From: Streptomyces sp. LUP30
GTDB taxonomy: Bacteria; Actinomycetota; Actinomycetes; Streptomycetales; Streptomycetaceae
Assembly (NCBI RefSeq): GCF_001746365.1
Contig: NZ_MJAJ01000008.1
Coordinates: 124,001 to 188,000 of the forward strand
Direction of reading: 5' to 3'
DNA length: 64,000 nt
The notes beneath the pieces were generated by a model that saw nothing but the letters and a program-made list of their open reading frames with translations, made no database searches and was not told the DNA's origin. Shown piece by piece: positions 17,003-25,899 of the stretch (its first letter is position 1; each line of letters begins with the position of its first letter). Position numbers and translations under genes: made by a program.

Positions 17003-17800
17003 TCAGCCCGCCTTGGTGGCGACGGCGAACAGGCGGCGGAACGGCAGGACGGTGCCGTACCCGGCGCTCGGGTAGGCCTCGCGCAGCAGGTCGCGGTACT
17101 CGGCGACGAAGGCGTCGCGGGCCTCGGGGTCGTCGGCGAGGGCGTCGAGGGCGGGGCGCAGTCCGGTGCCCTTGACCCAGTCCAGGACGGGGTCCTCGCC
17201 CTGCAGGACGTGCAGGTAGGTCGTGGTCCACACGTCGGCGGCGCAGCCGAGGCGGGCGAGCCGGTCGAGGTAGACGCCGGGTGCGTGGACGGAGTCCTCG
17301 TGGCGCAGTACGTGGCCGAGGCGGCTCTTCCAGCGGGCGCTGCCGCCGAGCTCGCGCATCAGGGCGTGCAGGGGCGCGTCGGCGTTGTGCGGGACCTGGA
17401 AGGCGAGGGTTCCGCCCGGGACGAGGCCGTCCAGCCAGCCGGCGAGGGCGTCGAGGTGGCCGGGGACCCACTGGAGGGCGGCGTTCGACACGAGCAGGTC
17501 GTAGCTCTCGGCGGGCGTCCAGTCGGTGAGGTCGGCGTGGGCGAAGTCGAGGTGCGGGCCCGCGTGGGAGGCGGCGTCGGCGAGCATCTGCGGCGAATTG
17601 TCGTAGCCGGTGATCCGGGCGTCGGGCCAGCGGTCGGCGAGGACGACGGTGACGTTGCCGGGGCCGCAGCCGAGGTCGGCGATGCGGGGTGGTTCGCGGG
17701 GCAGGACCGGGACGCGGGCGAGGAGGTCGGCGAAGGGGCGGGCGCGATGGCCGGCGTGGCGCAGGTACTGGGCCGGGTCCCAGGAGGGGTTGGTCGTCAT
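17003..17800 (-). CDS. tam: Trans-aconitate 2-methyltransferase
   Basis: 265 aa from ATG 17800. It methylates trans-aconitate, an inhibitor of aconitase, using S-adenosylmethionine. Motif I is IADLGCGPGNVTVVLADRWP (residues about 39-58). D66 in ITGYDNSPQML binds the cofactor. HADLTDW and NAALQWVPGH follow in the family order. In S. coelicolor this gene (SCO3132 from memory) is repressed by the divergent TamR, which responds to citrate and trans-aconitate under oxidative stress. The stop lies 1 bp from the start of the VOC gene. Confidence 0.93.
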   Translation of the reverse strand: MTTNPSWDPAQYLRHAGHRARPFADLLARVPVLPREPPRIADLGCGPGNVTVVLADRWPDARITGYDNSPQMLADAASHAGPHLDFAHADLTDWTPAESYDLLVSNAALQWVPGHLDALAGWLDGLVPGGTLAFQVPHNADAPLHALMRELGGSARWKSRLGHVLRHEDSVHAPGVYLDRLARLGCAADVWTTTYLHVLQGEDPVLDWVKGTGLRPALDALADDPEARDAFVAEYRDLLREAYPSAGYGTVLPFRRLFAVATKAG

Positions 17801-17823
17801 GATCCGACTCTCCCTCCGATTTA

Positions 17824-17866
17824 TCTCGACGTCAAGAGACTTCACATCAAGAGACTTCATGTCGAC
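17824..17866. promoter_or_regulatory. TamR operator region between tam and tamR
   Basis: TCAAGAGACTTCA occurs twice with a 15-bp period (17832-17844 and 17847-17859). TCTCGAC|GTCAAGA (17824-17837) is a palindrome with one mismatch. The 87-bp tam-tamR gap is the known kind of site for TamR control of both genes in S. coelicolor. The exact footprint here is inferred. Confidence 0.65.
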
Positions 17867-17887
17867 ACAACCACTACACTGATCGTC

Positions 17888-18385
17888 ATGGAGGACGAGG
17901 TCGATCGGCTGGTCGCAGCGTGGCGCCGGGAGCGCCCGGACCTCGACGTGGAGCCGCTGGAAGTACTCAGCCGAGTGAGCAGGCTGGCCCGGCACCTGGA
18001 CCGGGCGCGCCGGCTGGCGTTCTCCGAGCACCAGCTGGAGCCGTGGGAGTTCGACGTCCTGACGGCGCTGCGGCGCGCGGGAGCGCCCTATCAGCTCTCG
18101 CCCGGGCAACTGCTGACGCAGACGCTGGTGACCTCGGGCACGATGACCAACCGCATCGACCGCCTCGCGAAGAAGGGCCTGGTGGAGCGGCTGCCGGACC
18201 CGAGCGACCGGCGGGGCGTGCTCGTCCGCCTCACGGACGACGGCAAGGACCGCGCCGACCAGGCGCTCGCCGGCCTGCTCGACCAGGAGCGGGCGATCCT
18301 GGCCGAGCTCTCCCAGGCCCAGCGCGGCGAACTGGCGGGCCTGCTACGCCAGTTGACCGCCCCGTTCGACAACATCCCCGGCTAG
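17888..18385 (+). CDS. tamR: MarR-family regulator TamR
   Basis: 165 aa from ATG 17888. A winged helix-turn-helix of MarR type covers residues about 45-125: WEFDVLTALRRAG, SPGQLLTQTLVTSGTMTNRIDRLAKKGLVERLPDPSDRRG as recognition helix and wing, and VLVRLTDDGKDRADQAL. The helices on either side make the dimer interface. It is divergent from tam across a short gap with repeated TCAAGA half-sites, matching the characterised S. coelicolor TamR (SCO3133 from memory), which releases DNA on binding citrate, trans-aconitate or related acids. Its 3' end overlaps that of the convergent LuxR-type gene by 42 bp. Confidence 0.9.
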   Translation: MEDEVDRLVAAWRRERPDLDVEPLEVLSRVSRLARHLDRARRLAFSEHQLEPWEFDVLTALRRAGAPYQLSPGQLLTQTLVTSGTMTNRIDRLAKKGLVERLPDPSDRRGVLVRLTDDGKDRADQALAGLLDQERAILAELSQAQRGELAGLLRQLTAPFDNIPG

Positions 18386-19111
18386 GTCCACCGGTCCCAC
18401 GCCCGCCCGGCGCGCGAGGGCGACCGCCGCCAGGGTCGAGTGCACGCCCAGTTTGCCGAGGACGTTCTGCATATGGGTGCGGACGGTGTGCGGGGACAGG
18501 AACAGGCGCTCGGCGACGGCCTTGCGCCCCAGTCCCGCCACCATGCACCGCAGCACCTCGCGTTCCCTCGGCGTGAGGGACTCCACCAGACGTTCGCTCT
18601 CGGTGCGGTGCTTGCGGGCGGCCGTCAACTCCCGCAGAACGCCGGTGAGCAGGGCGGGAGGCAGATGGGTCTCCTCGCGCAGCACACCCCTGATGACGGT
18701 CAGCAGGCGCGAGAGCGAGCAGTCCTTCGCCACCCAGCCGGACGCCCCCGCCTGCAACGCGAGTGCCGCGCGGCGCGGGTCGTCCTTCTCCGCGAGCACG
18801 ACGATCCGGATGTGGGGCTGTGCGCCGCGCACGCCCGTGACCAGCGATATCCCGTCGACGAGGCCGTCCTCGCCCACCTCCTGCACGGGTACGGCGGGCC
18901 GTATGCCGGGCAGGGTGCCGCCCAGGTCGGCGTCGACGAGCAGCACGTCGTACCGGCGCCCTTCGGCGACCGCGCGCTCCAGACTGCGCAGCGCCGCCGG
19001 GCCGCTGCCCGCCGCGGACACGTCGACGTCCGGCTCGGCGGCCAGCGCCGCGGCGAGCGACTCGGCGAAGATGCGGTGGTCGTCGACGACCAGTACACGG
19101 ATGCGAACCAC
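18344..19111 (-). CDS. LuxR/NarL-type response regulator (orphan)
   Basis: 255 aa. GTG 19111 was chosen for the GGGGAAGGGGG ribosome-binding site; longer frames are open but unlikely. The receiver domain (1 to about 140) begins RIRVLVVDDHRIFAESLAAAL with the acidic pair, has a phospho-acceptor Asp in VLLVDADLGG and the conserved Lys in GWVAKD. It carries an insert with VQEVGEDGLVDG. The C-terminal LuxR helix-turn-helix is LTPREREVLRCMVAGLGRKAVAERLFLSPHTVRTHMQNVLGKLG. No kinase gene adjoins it. The 42-bp 3' overlap with tamR means the two transcripts are antisense at their ends. Confidence 0.88.
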   Translation of the reverse strand: MVRIRVLVVDDHRIFAESLAAALAAEPDVDVSAAGSGPAALRSLERAVAEGRRYDVLLVDADLGGTLPGIRPAVPVQEVGEDGLVDGISLVTGVRGAQPHIRIVVLAEKDDPRRAALALQAGASGWVAKDCSLSRLLTVIRGVLREETHLPPALLTGVLRELTAARKHRTESERLVESLTPREREVLRCMVAGLGRKAVAERLFLSPHTVRTHMQNVLGKLGVHSTLAAVALARRAGVGPVDLAGDVVERGGQLA

Positions 19112-19457
19112 GAAACCCCCTTCCCCAAGCTCCTTGACGGAGCAGGGGATACCCCAAAGGTCCGGAGACGGAGAACACCAGGGAACACGGAAAACACGGA
19201 AAACACGGAACACACGGAGTACGGCGGAGCACACGGAGAACGACGACCGGCGCGGATACGGCGCCCACAGGGAGCGCCCTGGCCGCACGGCCGCCGCCGT
19301 GCAGACACTGCTACCCCCACCGCGGGCGTCGTACCCGGCTGTCCCGCCCCCTGATCAGCACCGGCCCCCACCGGTGTTGTTCACAGCGTAGAGCTGTGGG
19401 CCGACAGCGGAAGGCAATGTGCAGAACTAATTCGCGGACGCGTTTATGGTGTGCCGC
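19112..19457. repeat. Intergenic region with A-rich GAACAC/ACACGGA tandem repeats
   Basis: This gap of about 346 bp holds, at 19171-19240, a run of 7-9 bp units of the type GGAAAACAC/ACACGGA, unusually A-rich for this chromosome. A CACCGG...CCGGTG inverted repeat lies near 19360-19375. It is upstream of the LuxR-type regulator (minus) and of the GNAT gene (plus), so the repeats may be regulatory. I see no gene. Confidence 0.6.
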
Positions 19458-19913
19458 ATGTTCCGTCTTGAGACAGAAGTCGACAGGACTCGGCGCGATC
19501 TTCTCCGTTCCCGGCTTCTGGCCGCCAACACGGAGGCCTCACCGGTCCTGCGCGCCCTGCGCGGCACCCCGGCGGCACGCGAGTCGCCGCTGCACGTGTG
19601 GGCCTGCGGGCCCGGGGGCGAGCTGGCCGGCGGTCTGGTGGGCCACACCTGGACGGCCTGGCTGCACGTCGCCCAGCTGTGGGTGGACGCCCGTCACCGG
19701 GGGGCGGGCCTGGGCTCCAGGCTCCTCGCCGAGGCGGAGCGCGCCGCCCGCGACGAACGGGGCTGCACCCGGGTCCGCCTGGAGACCTGGGACTTCCAGG
19801 CCCCGGAGTTCTACCGGCGGCACGGCTACCAGGTGGTGTGCGTGATCGAGGACTACCCGCCGGGCATCACGGAGTACACGCTGACCAAGCGCCTCACGCA
19901 CGAACCGGGGTGA
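19458..19913 (+). CDS. GNAT-family N-acetyltransferase
   Basis: 151 aa from ATG 19458; an in-frame ATG at 19446 would add four residues. It shows the GNAT core: HVAQLWVDARHRGAGLGSRLLAEAERAARDERGC is motif A with the acetyl-CoA pyrophosphate loop R-G-A-G-L-G, followed by RVRLETWDFQAPEFYRRHGYQVV as motif B. The substrate is unknown. No ribosome-binding site precedes either start. TATGGT (19445-19450) could be a -10 placing transcription at the ATG, so a leaderless mRNA is possible. Confidence 0.85.
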   Translation: MFRLETEVDRTRRDLLRSRLLAANTEASPVLRALRGTPAARESPLHVWACGPGGELAGGLVGHTWTAWLHVAQLWVDARHRGAGLGSRLLAEAERAARDERGCTRVRLETWDFQAPEFYRRHGYQVVCVIEDYPPGITEYTLTKRLTHEPG

Positions 19914-19959
19914 GGCGCCCTCCGCCTCACCCCGGTGGTGACGTCCGCTCGACGCCGGT

Positions 19960-21117
19960 TCAGCTCAGGCGTCGCGCTCCCGCCGAGGGCACCGCCTCGA
20001 AGACCCGCGGAGCCTTGAGGCCCGCGGCCGTGAACGCCTCGCCGACGGCCTTGGTGAGCGCCTCGACGTCGGTGGCCTCGGCCAGGACGATCGCCGAGCC
20101 GCCGAAGCCGCCGCCGGTCATCCGCGCGCCCAGCGCACCGTGCGCGAGCGCGGTGTCGACGACGAGGTCCAGCTCGGGGCAGGAGACCCGGAAGTCGTCC
20201 CGGAGCGAGGCGTGACCCGCCGTCAGGACCGGCCCCACGGCACGGGTGTCGCCGCCCGACTCCAGGAGGGCGACGACCTGCTCGACGCGCTGGTCCTCCG
20301 TCACGACATGGCGGACCAGCCGGCGGACCTCCTCCTCGTCGCCGAGGCGGTCGAGGGCCGCGGCCAGGTCGGCGTACGCGATGTCGCGCAGCGCGTCGAC
20401 GCCGAGGAGGGCGGCGCCCTTCTCGCAGCCGGCCCGCCGCTTGCCGTACTCGCCGCCGCTGTGGGCGTGCGTGACCTGGGTGTCGACGACCAGCAGGCGC
20501 AGTCCCTCGGCGGCCAGGTCGAGGGGGATCTGCTTCTGGGAGAGGTCGCGGGTGTCGAGGAACAGCGCGTGGCCGGCCTCGCAGCACGCGGACGCCGTCT
20601 GGTCCATGATGCCGGTGGGGGCGCCGACGTAGACGTTCTCGGCGCGCTGGCACAGCCGGGCGAGCTGCCAGCCCTGGAGCCCGAGTTCGAACAGGTCGTT
20701 CAGCGCCAGCGCCACGACGACCTCGATGGCCGCCGACGAGGACAGGCCCGCGCCCGACGGGACCGTCGACGCCAGGTGGACGTCGGCGCCGGTCACCGGG
20801 TGGCCGGCCTCGCGCAGGGCCCACACGACACCGGCCGGGTACGCCGTCCAGGCCTTGTCGGACTCGGGCGTCAGCTCGTCCAGGCGCAGTTCGGCGACGC
20901 CGGAGTCGAGGTCGGCCGAGTGCAGCCGCAGGACGCCGTCCGTGCGCCGGGAGACCGCGGCGACGGCGGTGTGCGGCAGCGCGAAGGGCATCACGAAGCC
21001 GTCGTTGTAGTCGGTGTGCTCACCGATGAGGTTGACGCGGCCGGGCGCAGCCCACACCCCGTCGGGTCGCGTGCCGTACAGCTCGACGAAGCCGTCCCGG
21101 ACCTGCTCTGCCCCCAT
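19960..21117 (-). CDS. galK: Galactokinase
   Basis: 385 aa from ATG 21117. It phosphorylates galactose at C1 with ATP, the first committed step of the Leloir pathway. The galactokinase signature is GRVNLIGEHTDYNDGFVMP (residues 26-44). The GHMP phosphate loop is PSGAGLSSSAAIEV, and the C-terminal GHMP motif is GARMTGGGFGGSAIVLAE. Its ATG overlaps the TAA of galE by one base (TAATG), so it is the last gene of the translationally coupled galT-galE-galK operon. Confidence 0.98.
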   Translation of the reverse strand: MGAEQVRDGFVELYGTRPDGVWAAPGRVNLIGEHTDYNDGFVMPFALPHTAVAAVSRRTDGVLRLHSADLDSGVAELRLDELTPESDKAWTAYPAGVVWALREAGHPVTGADVHLASTVPSGAGLSSSAAIEVVVALALNDLFELGLQGWQLARLCQRAENVYVGAPTGIMDQTASACCEAGHALFLDTRDLSQKQIPLDLAAEGLRLLVVDTQVTHAHSGGEYGKRRAGCEKGAALLGVDALRDIAYADLAAALDRLGDEEEVRRLVRHVVTEDQRVEQVVALLESGGDTRAVGPVLTAGHASLRDDFRVSCPELDLVVDTALAHGALGARMTGGGFGGSAIVLAEATDVEALTKAVGEAFTAAGLKAPRVFEAVPSAGARRLS

Positions 21118-22127
21118 TACCGCTCCCCTGCGCCGTCGGCGATGTGCTGCGCGAACTTCCAGGCGTCCGCGACGATACCCGCGAGGTCCGCGCGGGACGG
21201 GTTCCAGCCCAGCCGTTCGCGGGCGGTGGCCGCGGAGGCGACCAGGACGGCCGGGTCCCCGGCGCGGCGCGGGGCCGCGACCTCGGGGATCGGGTGTCCG
21301 GTGACCTTGCGGACGGTCTCGACGACCTCGCGGACGGAGAAGCCGTTGCCGTTGCCGAGGTTGCAGATCAGGTGCTCGCCGGGCTGCGCGGCCGCGACGG
21401 CGAGCAGGTGCGCCTCGGCGAGGTCGGCGACGTGGATGTAGTCGCGCACGCAGGTGCCGTCGGGGGTCGGGTAGTCGTCGCCGTAGACCGAGATGGCCTC
21501 GCGGCGGCCCTGGGCGACCTGGAGGACGAGCGGGATGAGGTGCGACTCGGGTTCGTGGCGCTCGCCCTGCGCGCCGTACGCGCCGGCCACGTTGAAGTAC
21601 CGGAGGGAGACGGCGCCGAGCCCGTGGGCCGCGGCCTCGCCGCTGATCATGTGGTCGACGGCGAGCTTGGAGGCGCCGTACGGGTTGGTCGGCTTCGTGG
21701 GCGCGGTCTCGACGATCGGGACCTGCTCCGGCTCGCCGTAGGTGGCCGCGGTGGACGAGAACACCAGCTTGCGCACGCCCGCCTCGCGCATGGCGCCGAG
21801 CAGCGCCATGGTGCCGCCGACGTTGTTCTCCCAGTACTTCTCCGGCTTGACGACGGACTCGCCCACCTGCGAGAACGCGGCGAAGTGGAGCACCGCGTCG
21901 AAGGAGTCGTCGAGGTGCTTGCCCGCGTCGCGGATGTCGCCCTCGATGAACGTGGCGCCCGCGGGGACGCCCTCGCGGAAGCCGGTGGAGAGGTTGTCGA
22001 GGACGACGACCTCGTGGCCCGCCTCCAGCAGGTGCTGGGCGACGACGCCGCCGACGTAGCCCGCGCCGCCCGTGACCAGATACTTGCCGCTCGTGCCGGT
22101 GGTGCCGCTGCCGGTGGTGCCGCTCAT
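21117..22127 (-). CDS. galE: UDP-glucose 4-epimerase
   Basis: 336 aa from ATG 22127. It interconverts UDP-galactose and UDP-glucose with bound NAD. After a Gly/Thr/Ser-rich leader ([14 protein letters not shown], longer than usual) come the Rossmann motif [10 protein letters not shown] (residues 18-27), the catalytic Ser region [12 protein letters not shown] and the YGASK Tyr-x-x-x-Lys motif. It overlaps galT by 4 bp (ATGA). In S. lividans a second promoter, galP2, is known just upstream of galE for constitutive supply of cell-wall precursors. I cannot place it here. Confidence 0.97.
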   Translation of the reverse strand: MSGTTGSGTTGTSGKYLVTGGAGYVGGVVAQHLLEAGHEVVVLDNLSTGFREGVPAGATFIEGDIRDAGKHLDDSFDAVLHFAAFSQVGESVVKPEKYWENNVGGTMALLGAMREAGVRKLVFSSTAATYGEPEQVPIVETAPTKPTNPYGASKLAVDHMISGEAAAHGLGAVSLRYFNVAGAYGAQGERHEPESHLIPLVLQVAQGRREAISVYGDDYPTPDGTCVRDYIHVADLAEAHLLAVAAAQPGEHLICNLGNGNGFSVREVVETVRKVTGHPIPEVAAPRRAGDPAVLVASAATARERLGWNPSRADLAGIVADAWKFAQHIADGAGER

Positions 22128-23185
22128 GAACTCGCTACCTCTCGCAGTCGCCGGGCCGCGAACTCCGGCGGCACGTCGTTGATGAAGACGTTCATGCCGG
22201 ACTCGGAGCCCGCGAGGAACTTCAGCTTGCCGGACGTGCGACGGATGGTGAAAAGCTCCAGGTGCAGCCCGAAGTCGTCGCGGTTGACGCCCTCGAACTC
22301 CTCCAGCGCGCCGAACGGCGCCTGGTGCCAGGCGGAGATGTACGGCGTGGGCGGTTCACCTTCGCCGAAGATCCGGTCGAAGCGCCTCAAGAGTTCCAGG
22401 TACACCTGGGGGAACTCTGTGCGCGCGTCCTCGTCGAGGGCCAGCAGGTCCGGCACCCTGCGCTTGGGGTAGAGGTGCACCTCGTACGGCCAGTGGGCGG
22501 CGTACGGCACGAAGGCGACCCAGTGTTCACCCTCCAGGACGACCCGCTCGCCCGCGAGTTCGCGTTCCAGGACGGCGTCGAAGAGGTTCTCCCCTCCGGT
22601 GGCCTCCTTGTGCGCGGCGACCGAACGCAGCATCAGGGCGGTGCGGGGGGTGGTGAAGGGGTAGGCGTAGATCTGCCCGTGCGGGTGACCCAGTGTCACG
22701 CCGATCTCGGCGCCGCGGTTCTCGAAGCAGAACACCTGTTCCACGGAGGGCAGATGCGACAGCTCGGACGTCCGGTCCGTCCACGCGTCGAGGACCAGAC
22801 GCGCCTGCTCCTCGGTGAGGTCGGCGAAGGCGGCGTTGTGGTCGGAGGTGAAGCAGACCACCTCGCAGCGCCCGGAGTCGCCGGCCAGGGAGGGGAAACG
22901 GTTCTCGAAGACGACGACGTCGTACGAGGAGTCCGGGATCTCGCTGAGCCGGTCGCCCTGCGAGGGGCAGAGCGGGCACTCGTCGGCGGGCGGGTGGTAG
23001 GTACGTCCCTGCCGGTGCGAGGCGACGGCGATGGAGTCGCCGAGCAGCGGGTCGCGCCGTACCTCCGAAGTGGTGACCGTGGGGTCCAGCGGACGTTTGT
23101 CCACCGCGTCGCGCACCGCGTCGTCCCGCTGGTCGTAGTAGATCAGCTCACGACCGTCGGCCAAGCGGGTCGAGGTCTTCTTCAC
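22124..23185 (-). CDS. galT: Galactose-1-phosphate uridylyltransferase
   Basis: 353 aa from GTG 23185 behind GGAGGAGAG. It transfers UMP from UDP-glucose to galactose-1-phosphate. The zinc site CPLCPSQ lies near residue 72. The active-site histidine motif is [15 protein letters not shown], and the C-terminal WHQAPF region is present. It is the first gene of the galTEK operon and overlaps galE. Transcription starts in the 148-bp gap shared with the divergent symporter. Confidence 0.97.
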   Translation of the reverse strand: MKKTSTRLADGRELIYYDQRDDAVRDAVDKRPLDPTVTTSEVRRDPLLGDSIAVASHRQGRTYHPPADECPLCPSQGDRLSEIPDSSYDVVVFENRFPSLAGDSGRCEVVCFTSDHNAAFADLTEEQARLVLDAWTDRTSELSHLPSVEQVFCFENRGAEIGVTLGHPHGQIYAYPFTTPRTALMLRSVAAHKEATGGENLFDAVLERELAGERVVLEGEHWVAFVPYAAHWPYEVHLYPKRRVPDLLALDEDARTEFPQVYLELLRRFDRIFGEGEPPTPYISAWHQAPFGALEEFEGVNRDDFGLHLELFTIRRTSGKLKFLAGSESGMNVFINDVPPEFAARRLREVASS

Positions 23186-23333
23186 CGCGACTCTCCTCCG
23201 TACCTCTAGATCCGCGGACCTAGACCCGTACACCTAGCGAAGCTTCCAACAGAACCAAACACATAAAACCACAAAGTCCCAGGCGAGTCATCACCACAAC
23301 CAAACAAAGAACACCAAAAGAAGTGAGCAGGGC
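23186..23333. promoter_or_regulatory. galT/symporter divergent control region
   Basis: The gap is markedly AT-rich for this genome. AACCAAACA occurs at 23253-23261 and again at 23298-23306. On the galT strand these read TGTTTGGTT, with extra TTGTGGT motifs between them. S. lividans galP1, which drives galTEK, is known to be galactose-inducible and glucose-sensitive with repeated hexamers near its -35. These repeats are the likely counterpart, but the exact promoter is not resolved here. Confidence 0.55.
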
Positions 23334-25025
23334 ATGCGAACCCCCACACACTCGGCGCCACAGCTGGCGGCGGAGCTGCGCCTCCCGACGAACTGGCTGG
23401 ACTACACGATCCTCGGCATCTACTTCGTCGTGGTCCTGGGCATCGGCTTCGCCGCCCGCAGATCGGTGAAGACCACCCTCGACTTCTTCCTCTCCGGCCG
23501 CTCACTGCCCGCCTGGATCACCGGTCTCGCGTTCGTCTCGGCCAACCTGGCCGCGACCGAGATCCTGGGCATGGCCGCGAACAGCGCACAGTACGGCGCG
23601 TACACCGTGCACTGGTACTGGATCGGCGCCATCCCGGCGATGGTGTTCCTGGGCCTGGTGATGATGCCGTTCTACTACGGCAGCAAGGTCCGCTCGGTCC
23701 CGGAGATGCTGCTCCTGCGCTTCGACAAGGCGGCCCACCTGCTCAGCTCGGCCCTCTTCGCCTTCGCGGCGATCCTGATCGCCGGGGTGAACCTGTACGC
23801 GCTGGCGATCGTCGTCGAGGCGCTGCTGGGCTGGCCGCAGTGGGTGGCGATCGTGGTCGCGGGCTTCTTCGTGCTGGCGTACATCACGCTCGGCGGCCTG
23901 TCCTCGGCGATCTACAACGAGGTCCTGCAGTTCTTCGTGATCCTGGCGGCCCTGATCCCGCTGTCGGTGCTGGGCCTGAAGAAGGTGGGCGGCTGGGACG
24001 GCCTGAGCGACAAGCTGACCGCGACCCACGGGGACAACTTCGTGACCGCGTGGGGCGGCACCGGCATCGGCAGCGCCAACCCGCTGGGCGCGAACTGGCT
24101 GACGATCGTGCTGGGCCTCGGCTTCGTCCTGTCCTTCGGCTACTGGACGACGAACTTCGCCGAGGTGCAGCGCGCCCTGTCGGCGAAGAACCTCTCCGCG
24201 GCCCAGCGCACCCCGCTCATCGCGGCCTTCCCGAAGATCTTCATCGTCTTCCTGGTGATGATCCCGGGCCTGGTGGCGGCGGTCCTGGTCCCGAAGATCG
24301 GCACCAGCGGCTCGGACCTGCAGTACAACGACGCGATCCCCTACCTCATGCAGGAACTGCTGCCGAACGGTGTCCTGGGCATCGCGGTGACGGGTCTGCT
24401 GGCCGCGTTCATGGCGGGCATGGCGGCGAACATCTCGTCGTTCAACACGGTGTTCACGACCGACATCTGGGCCAAGTACGTGGTGCGGGGCCGGGAGGAC
24501 GGCTACTACGTGCGGTTCGGCCGTCTGATCACGGCGATCGGCGTGGCCGCGTCGGTGGGCACGGCGTTCCTGGCGTCGTCCTTCTCCAACATCATGAGCT
24601 ACCTCCAGACGCTCTTCTCCTTCTTCAACGTGCCGATGTTCGTCGTCTTCATCGTCGGCATGTTCTGGAAGCGGGCGTCGAAGAAGTCGGGCTTCTGGGG
24701 CCTGCTCGCGGGCACCACCGCCGCGATGGTGAACTACTTCGTCCTCTACAAGCAGGACGTCATCGGCATCCCCACCGACCAGGGCGCCAACTTCGTCTCC
24801 GCGATCGCGGGCTTCGTGGCGGGTGCGGTCGTGATGGTGATCGTGTCGCTGTTCACGGCCCCCAAGCCGGACGAGGAGCTCCAGGGCCTGGTCTACGGCA
24901 CCGTCTCCCCCGGCATGGCCGAGCCGCCGGCCGCGGGCGACGACGCGTGGTACCGCCGTCCGGCGCTGCTGGGCTGGGGCGCGATGATCCTGGCCGCCCT
25001 CTGCTACATCCCGTTCTCGTTCTGA
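23334..25025 (+). CDS. Sodium/solute symporter (SSS family), probable galactose/glucose transporter
   Basis: 563 aa from ATG 23334. It has about 13-14 hydrophobic helices from LDYTILGIYFVVVLGIGFAA to the last at LGWGAMILAALCYIPFSF. SSS landmarks are DFFLSGRSLPAWITGLAFVSANLAATEILGMAA at helices 2-3, the GGLSSAIYNEVLQFFVI segment and the helix-8 region with SFNTVFTTDIWAKYVV. The family couples solute uptake to sodium. Position back-to-back with galTEK points to galactose or glucose, and Y/W/N residues like those of SGLT proteins fit. Substrate is inference from context. Confidence 0.9.
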   Translation: MRTPTHSAPQLAAELRLPTNWLDYTILGIYFVVVLGIGFAARRSVKTTLDFFLSGRSLPAWITGLAFVSANLAATEILGMAANSAQYGAYTVHWYWIGAIPAMVFLGLVMMPFYYGSKVRSVPEMLLLRFDKAAHLLSSALFAFAAILIAGVNLYALAIVVEALLGWPQWVAIVVAGFFVLAYITLGGLSSAIYNEVLQFFVILAALIPLSVLGLKKVGGWDGLSDKLTATHGDNFVTAWGGTGIGSANPLGANWLTIVLGLGFVLSFGYWTTNFAEVQRALSAKNLSAAQRTPLIAAFPKIFIVFLVMIPGLVAAVLVPKIGTSGSDLQYNDAIPYLMQELLPNGVLGIAVTGLLAAFMAGMAANISSFNTVFTTDIWAKYVVRGREDGYYVRFGRLITAIGVAASVGTAFLASSFSNIMSYLQTLFSFFNVPMFVVFIVGMFWKRASKKSGFWGLLAGTTAAMVNYFVLYKQDVIGIPTDQGANFVSAIAGFVAGAVVMVIVSLFTAPKPDEELQGLVYGTVSPGMAEPPAAGDDAWYRRPALLGWGAMILAALCYIPFSF

Positions 25026-25059
25026 GCCCTCGCGACACCTGCGGGAGGATGGAAACGCC

Positions 25060-25443
25060 ATGTCCGAGCAATTCGAACCGTCCGAGAGCGCCGAGGCCGC
25101 CGCGGAGCGGCTGCGGCGCGCGGGGTACTCCGAGGCCGACGTCCAGCGCGAGGTCACCGAGCTGGAGCACAAGTCCGCGACCGCGGCCCGCATCTTCGAC
25201 CTGCGCCGCATCATCGGCGGCCTGTTCGTCGTCTACGGCGTGATCGTCACGATCGCCGGCATCACGGACAGCGACGCGGAGATCGACAAGGCCCAGGGGA
25301 TCAACATCAACCTGTGGACCGGCCTGGGCATGCTGGCCCTGGGCGTCTTCTTCCTGGTCTGGCTGAAGCTGCGGCCGGTGGCCCCGGTGACGCCCACCCT
25401 GCCGCCGGAGGCCCTGGAGGGGGACCACCCGCGCGGCGAGTAG
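25060..25443 (+). CDS. Small two-helix membrane protein
   Basis: 127 aa from ATG 25060 with GGGAGGATGG upstream. Residues 1-45 are acidic and helical with an RAGYSEADVQREVTELE segment. Two hydrophobic helices follow (IIGGLFVVYGVIVTIAGI and LWTGLGMLALGVFFLVWL), then a proline-rich tail. I do not recognise a named family. It starts 35 bp after the symporter stop and is probably co-transcribed with it. It may be an accessory to the transporter, but that is only context. Confidence 0.8.
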   Translation: MSEQFEPSESAEAAAERLRRAGYSEADVQREVTELEHKSATAARIFDLRRIIGGLFVVYGVIVTIAGITDSDAEIDKAQGININLWTGLGMLALGVFFLVWLKLRPVAPVTPTLPPEALEGDHPRGE

Positions 25444-25455
25444 CGGCGGTGGAGC

Positions 25456-25504
25456 GGGGCGGCTCCGGAGCCGGGCCTTCGCCCTCCGGCCCCGGAGCCG
25501 CCCC
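25456..25504. terminator. Bidirectional terminator, symporter unit / small secreted protein
   Basis: GGGGCGGCTCCGG and CCGGAGCCGCCCC form a long GC stem between two convergent genes, with a further inner GCCGG/CCGGC pairing. Confidence 0.75.
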
Positions 25505-25511
25505 CGTCGTT

Positions 25512-25784
25512 CTAGTCCTCGTGGCTCGCGACGTTCGCGTTGACGGCGTCGTCACCGTTGTTGCAGATCTGCTGGGTCGCGGTCTGGTTCGACGAGGACC
25601 CGAGCAGCGGGAGGTTCAGGTTCGGGATGTTGATCAGACCGAACGAGATGTTCTCCACGTGATTGGCGCACTGCCTGGAGTCGCCGTCCGAGCCCGAGCC
25701 GTGGGCGGAGGCGGTTCCGGCCCCGGCGAGGCCGAGGGTCCCGATCATGGCAGCCACGAGCACGGTCTTGTGAAGCTTGCGCAT
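25512..25784 (-). CDS. Small secreted protein with two cysteines (unknown family)
   Basis: 90 aa from ATG 25784, with AAAGGGAA upstream. A clear Sec signal peptide (MRKLHKTVLVAAMIGTLGLA, ending GAGTASA) is cleaved before HGSGSD. The mature part is about 63 residues, Asn/Ser-rich and acidic, with Cys in RQCANH and QQICNN, one hydrophobic stretch (FGLINIPNLNLPLLG) and an Asn/Ala-Asp end. Size, two cysteines and a hydrophobic centre recall the small surface-active or hyphal-wall proteins of Streptomyces, but the chaplin motif is not recognisable. The function is unknown. Confidence 0.75.
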   Translation of the reverse strand: MRKLHKTVLVAAMIGTLGLAGAGTASAHGSGSDGDSRQCANHVENISFGLINIPNLNLPLLGSSSNQTATQQICNNGDDAVNANVASHED

Positions 25785-25899
25785 TACATTCCCTTTTCCG
25801 GCTGAGTGACAGGCTTCGTCACTGAATGGAGCGGTACGATCACCGACCGTATGGTGCGATGATCCGATCCGCACCTCCGCGGACGCCCATCCGCGCGCC

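Noticed and set aside
19171..19240. A CRISPR-like array
   Set aside because: The repeats are 7-9 bp and contiguous, without spacers, and no cas genes are present.
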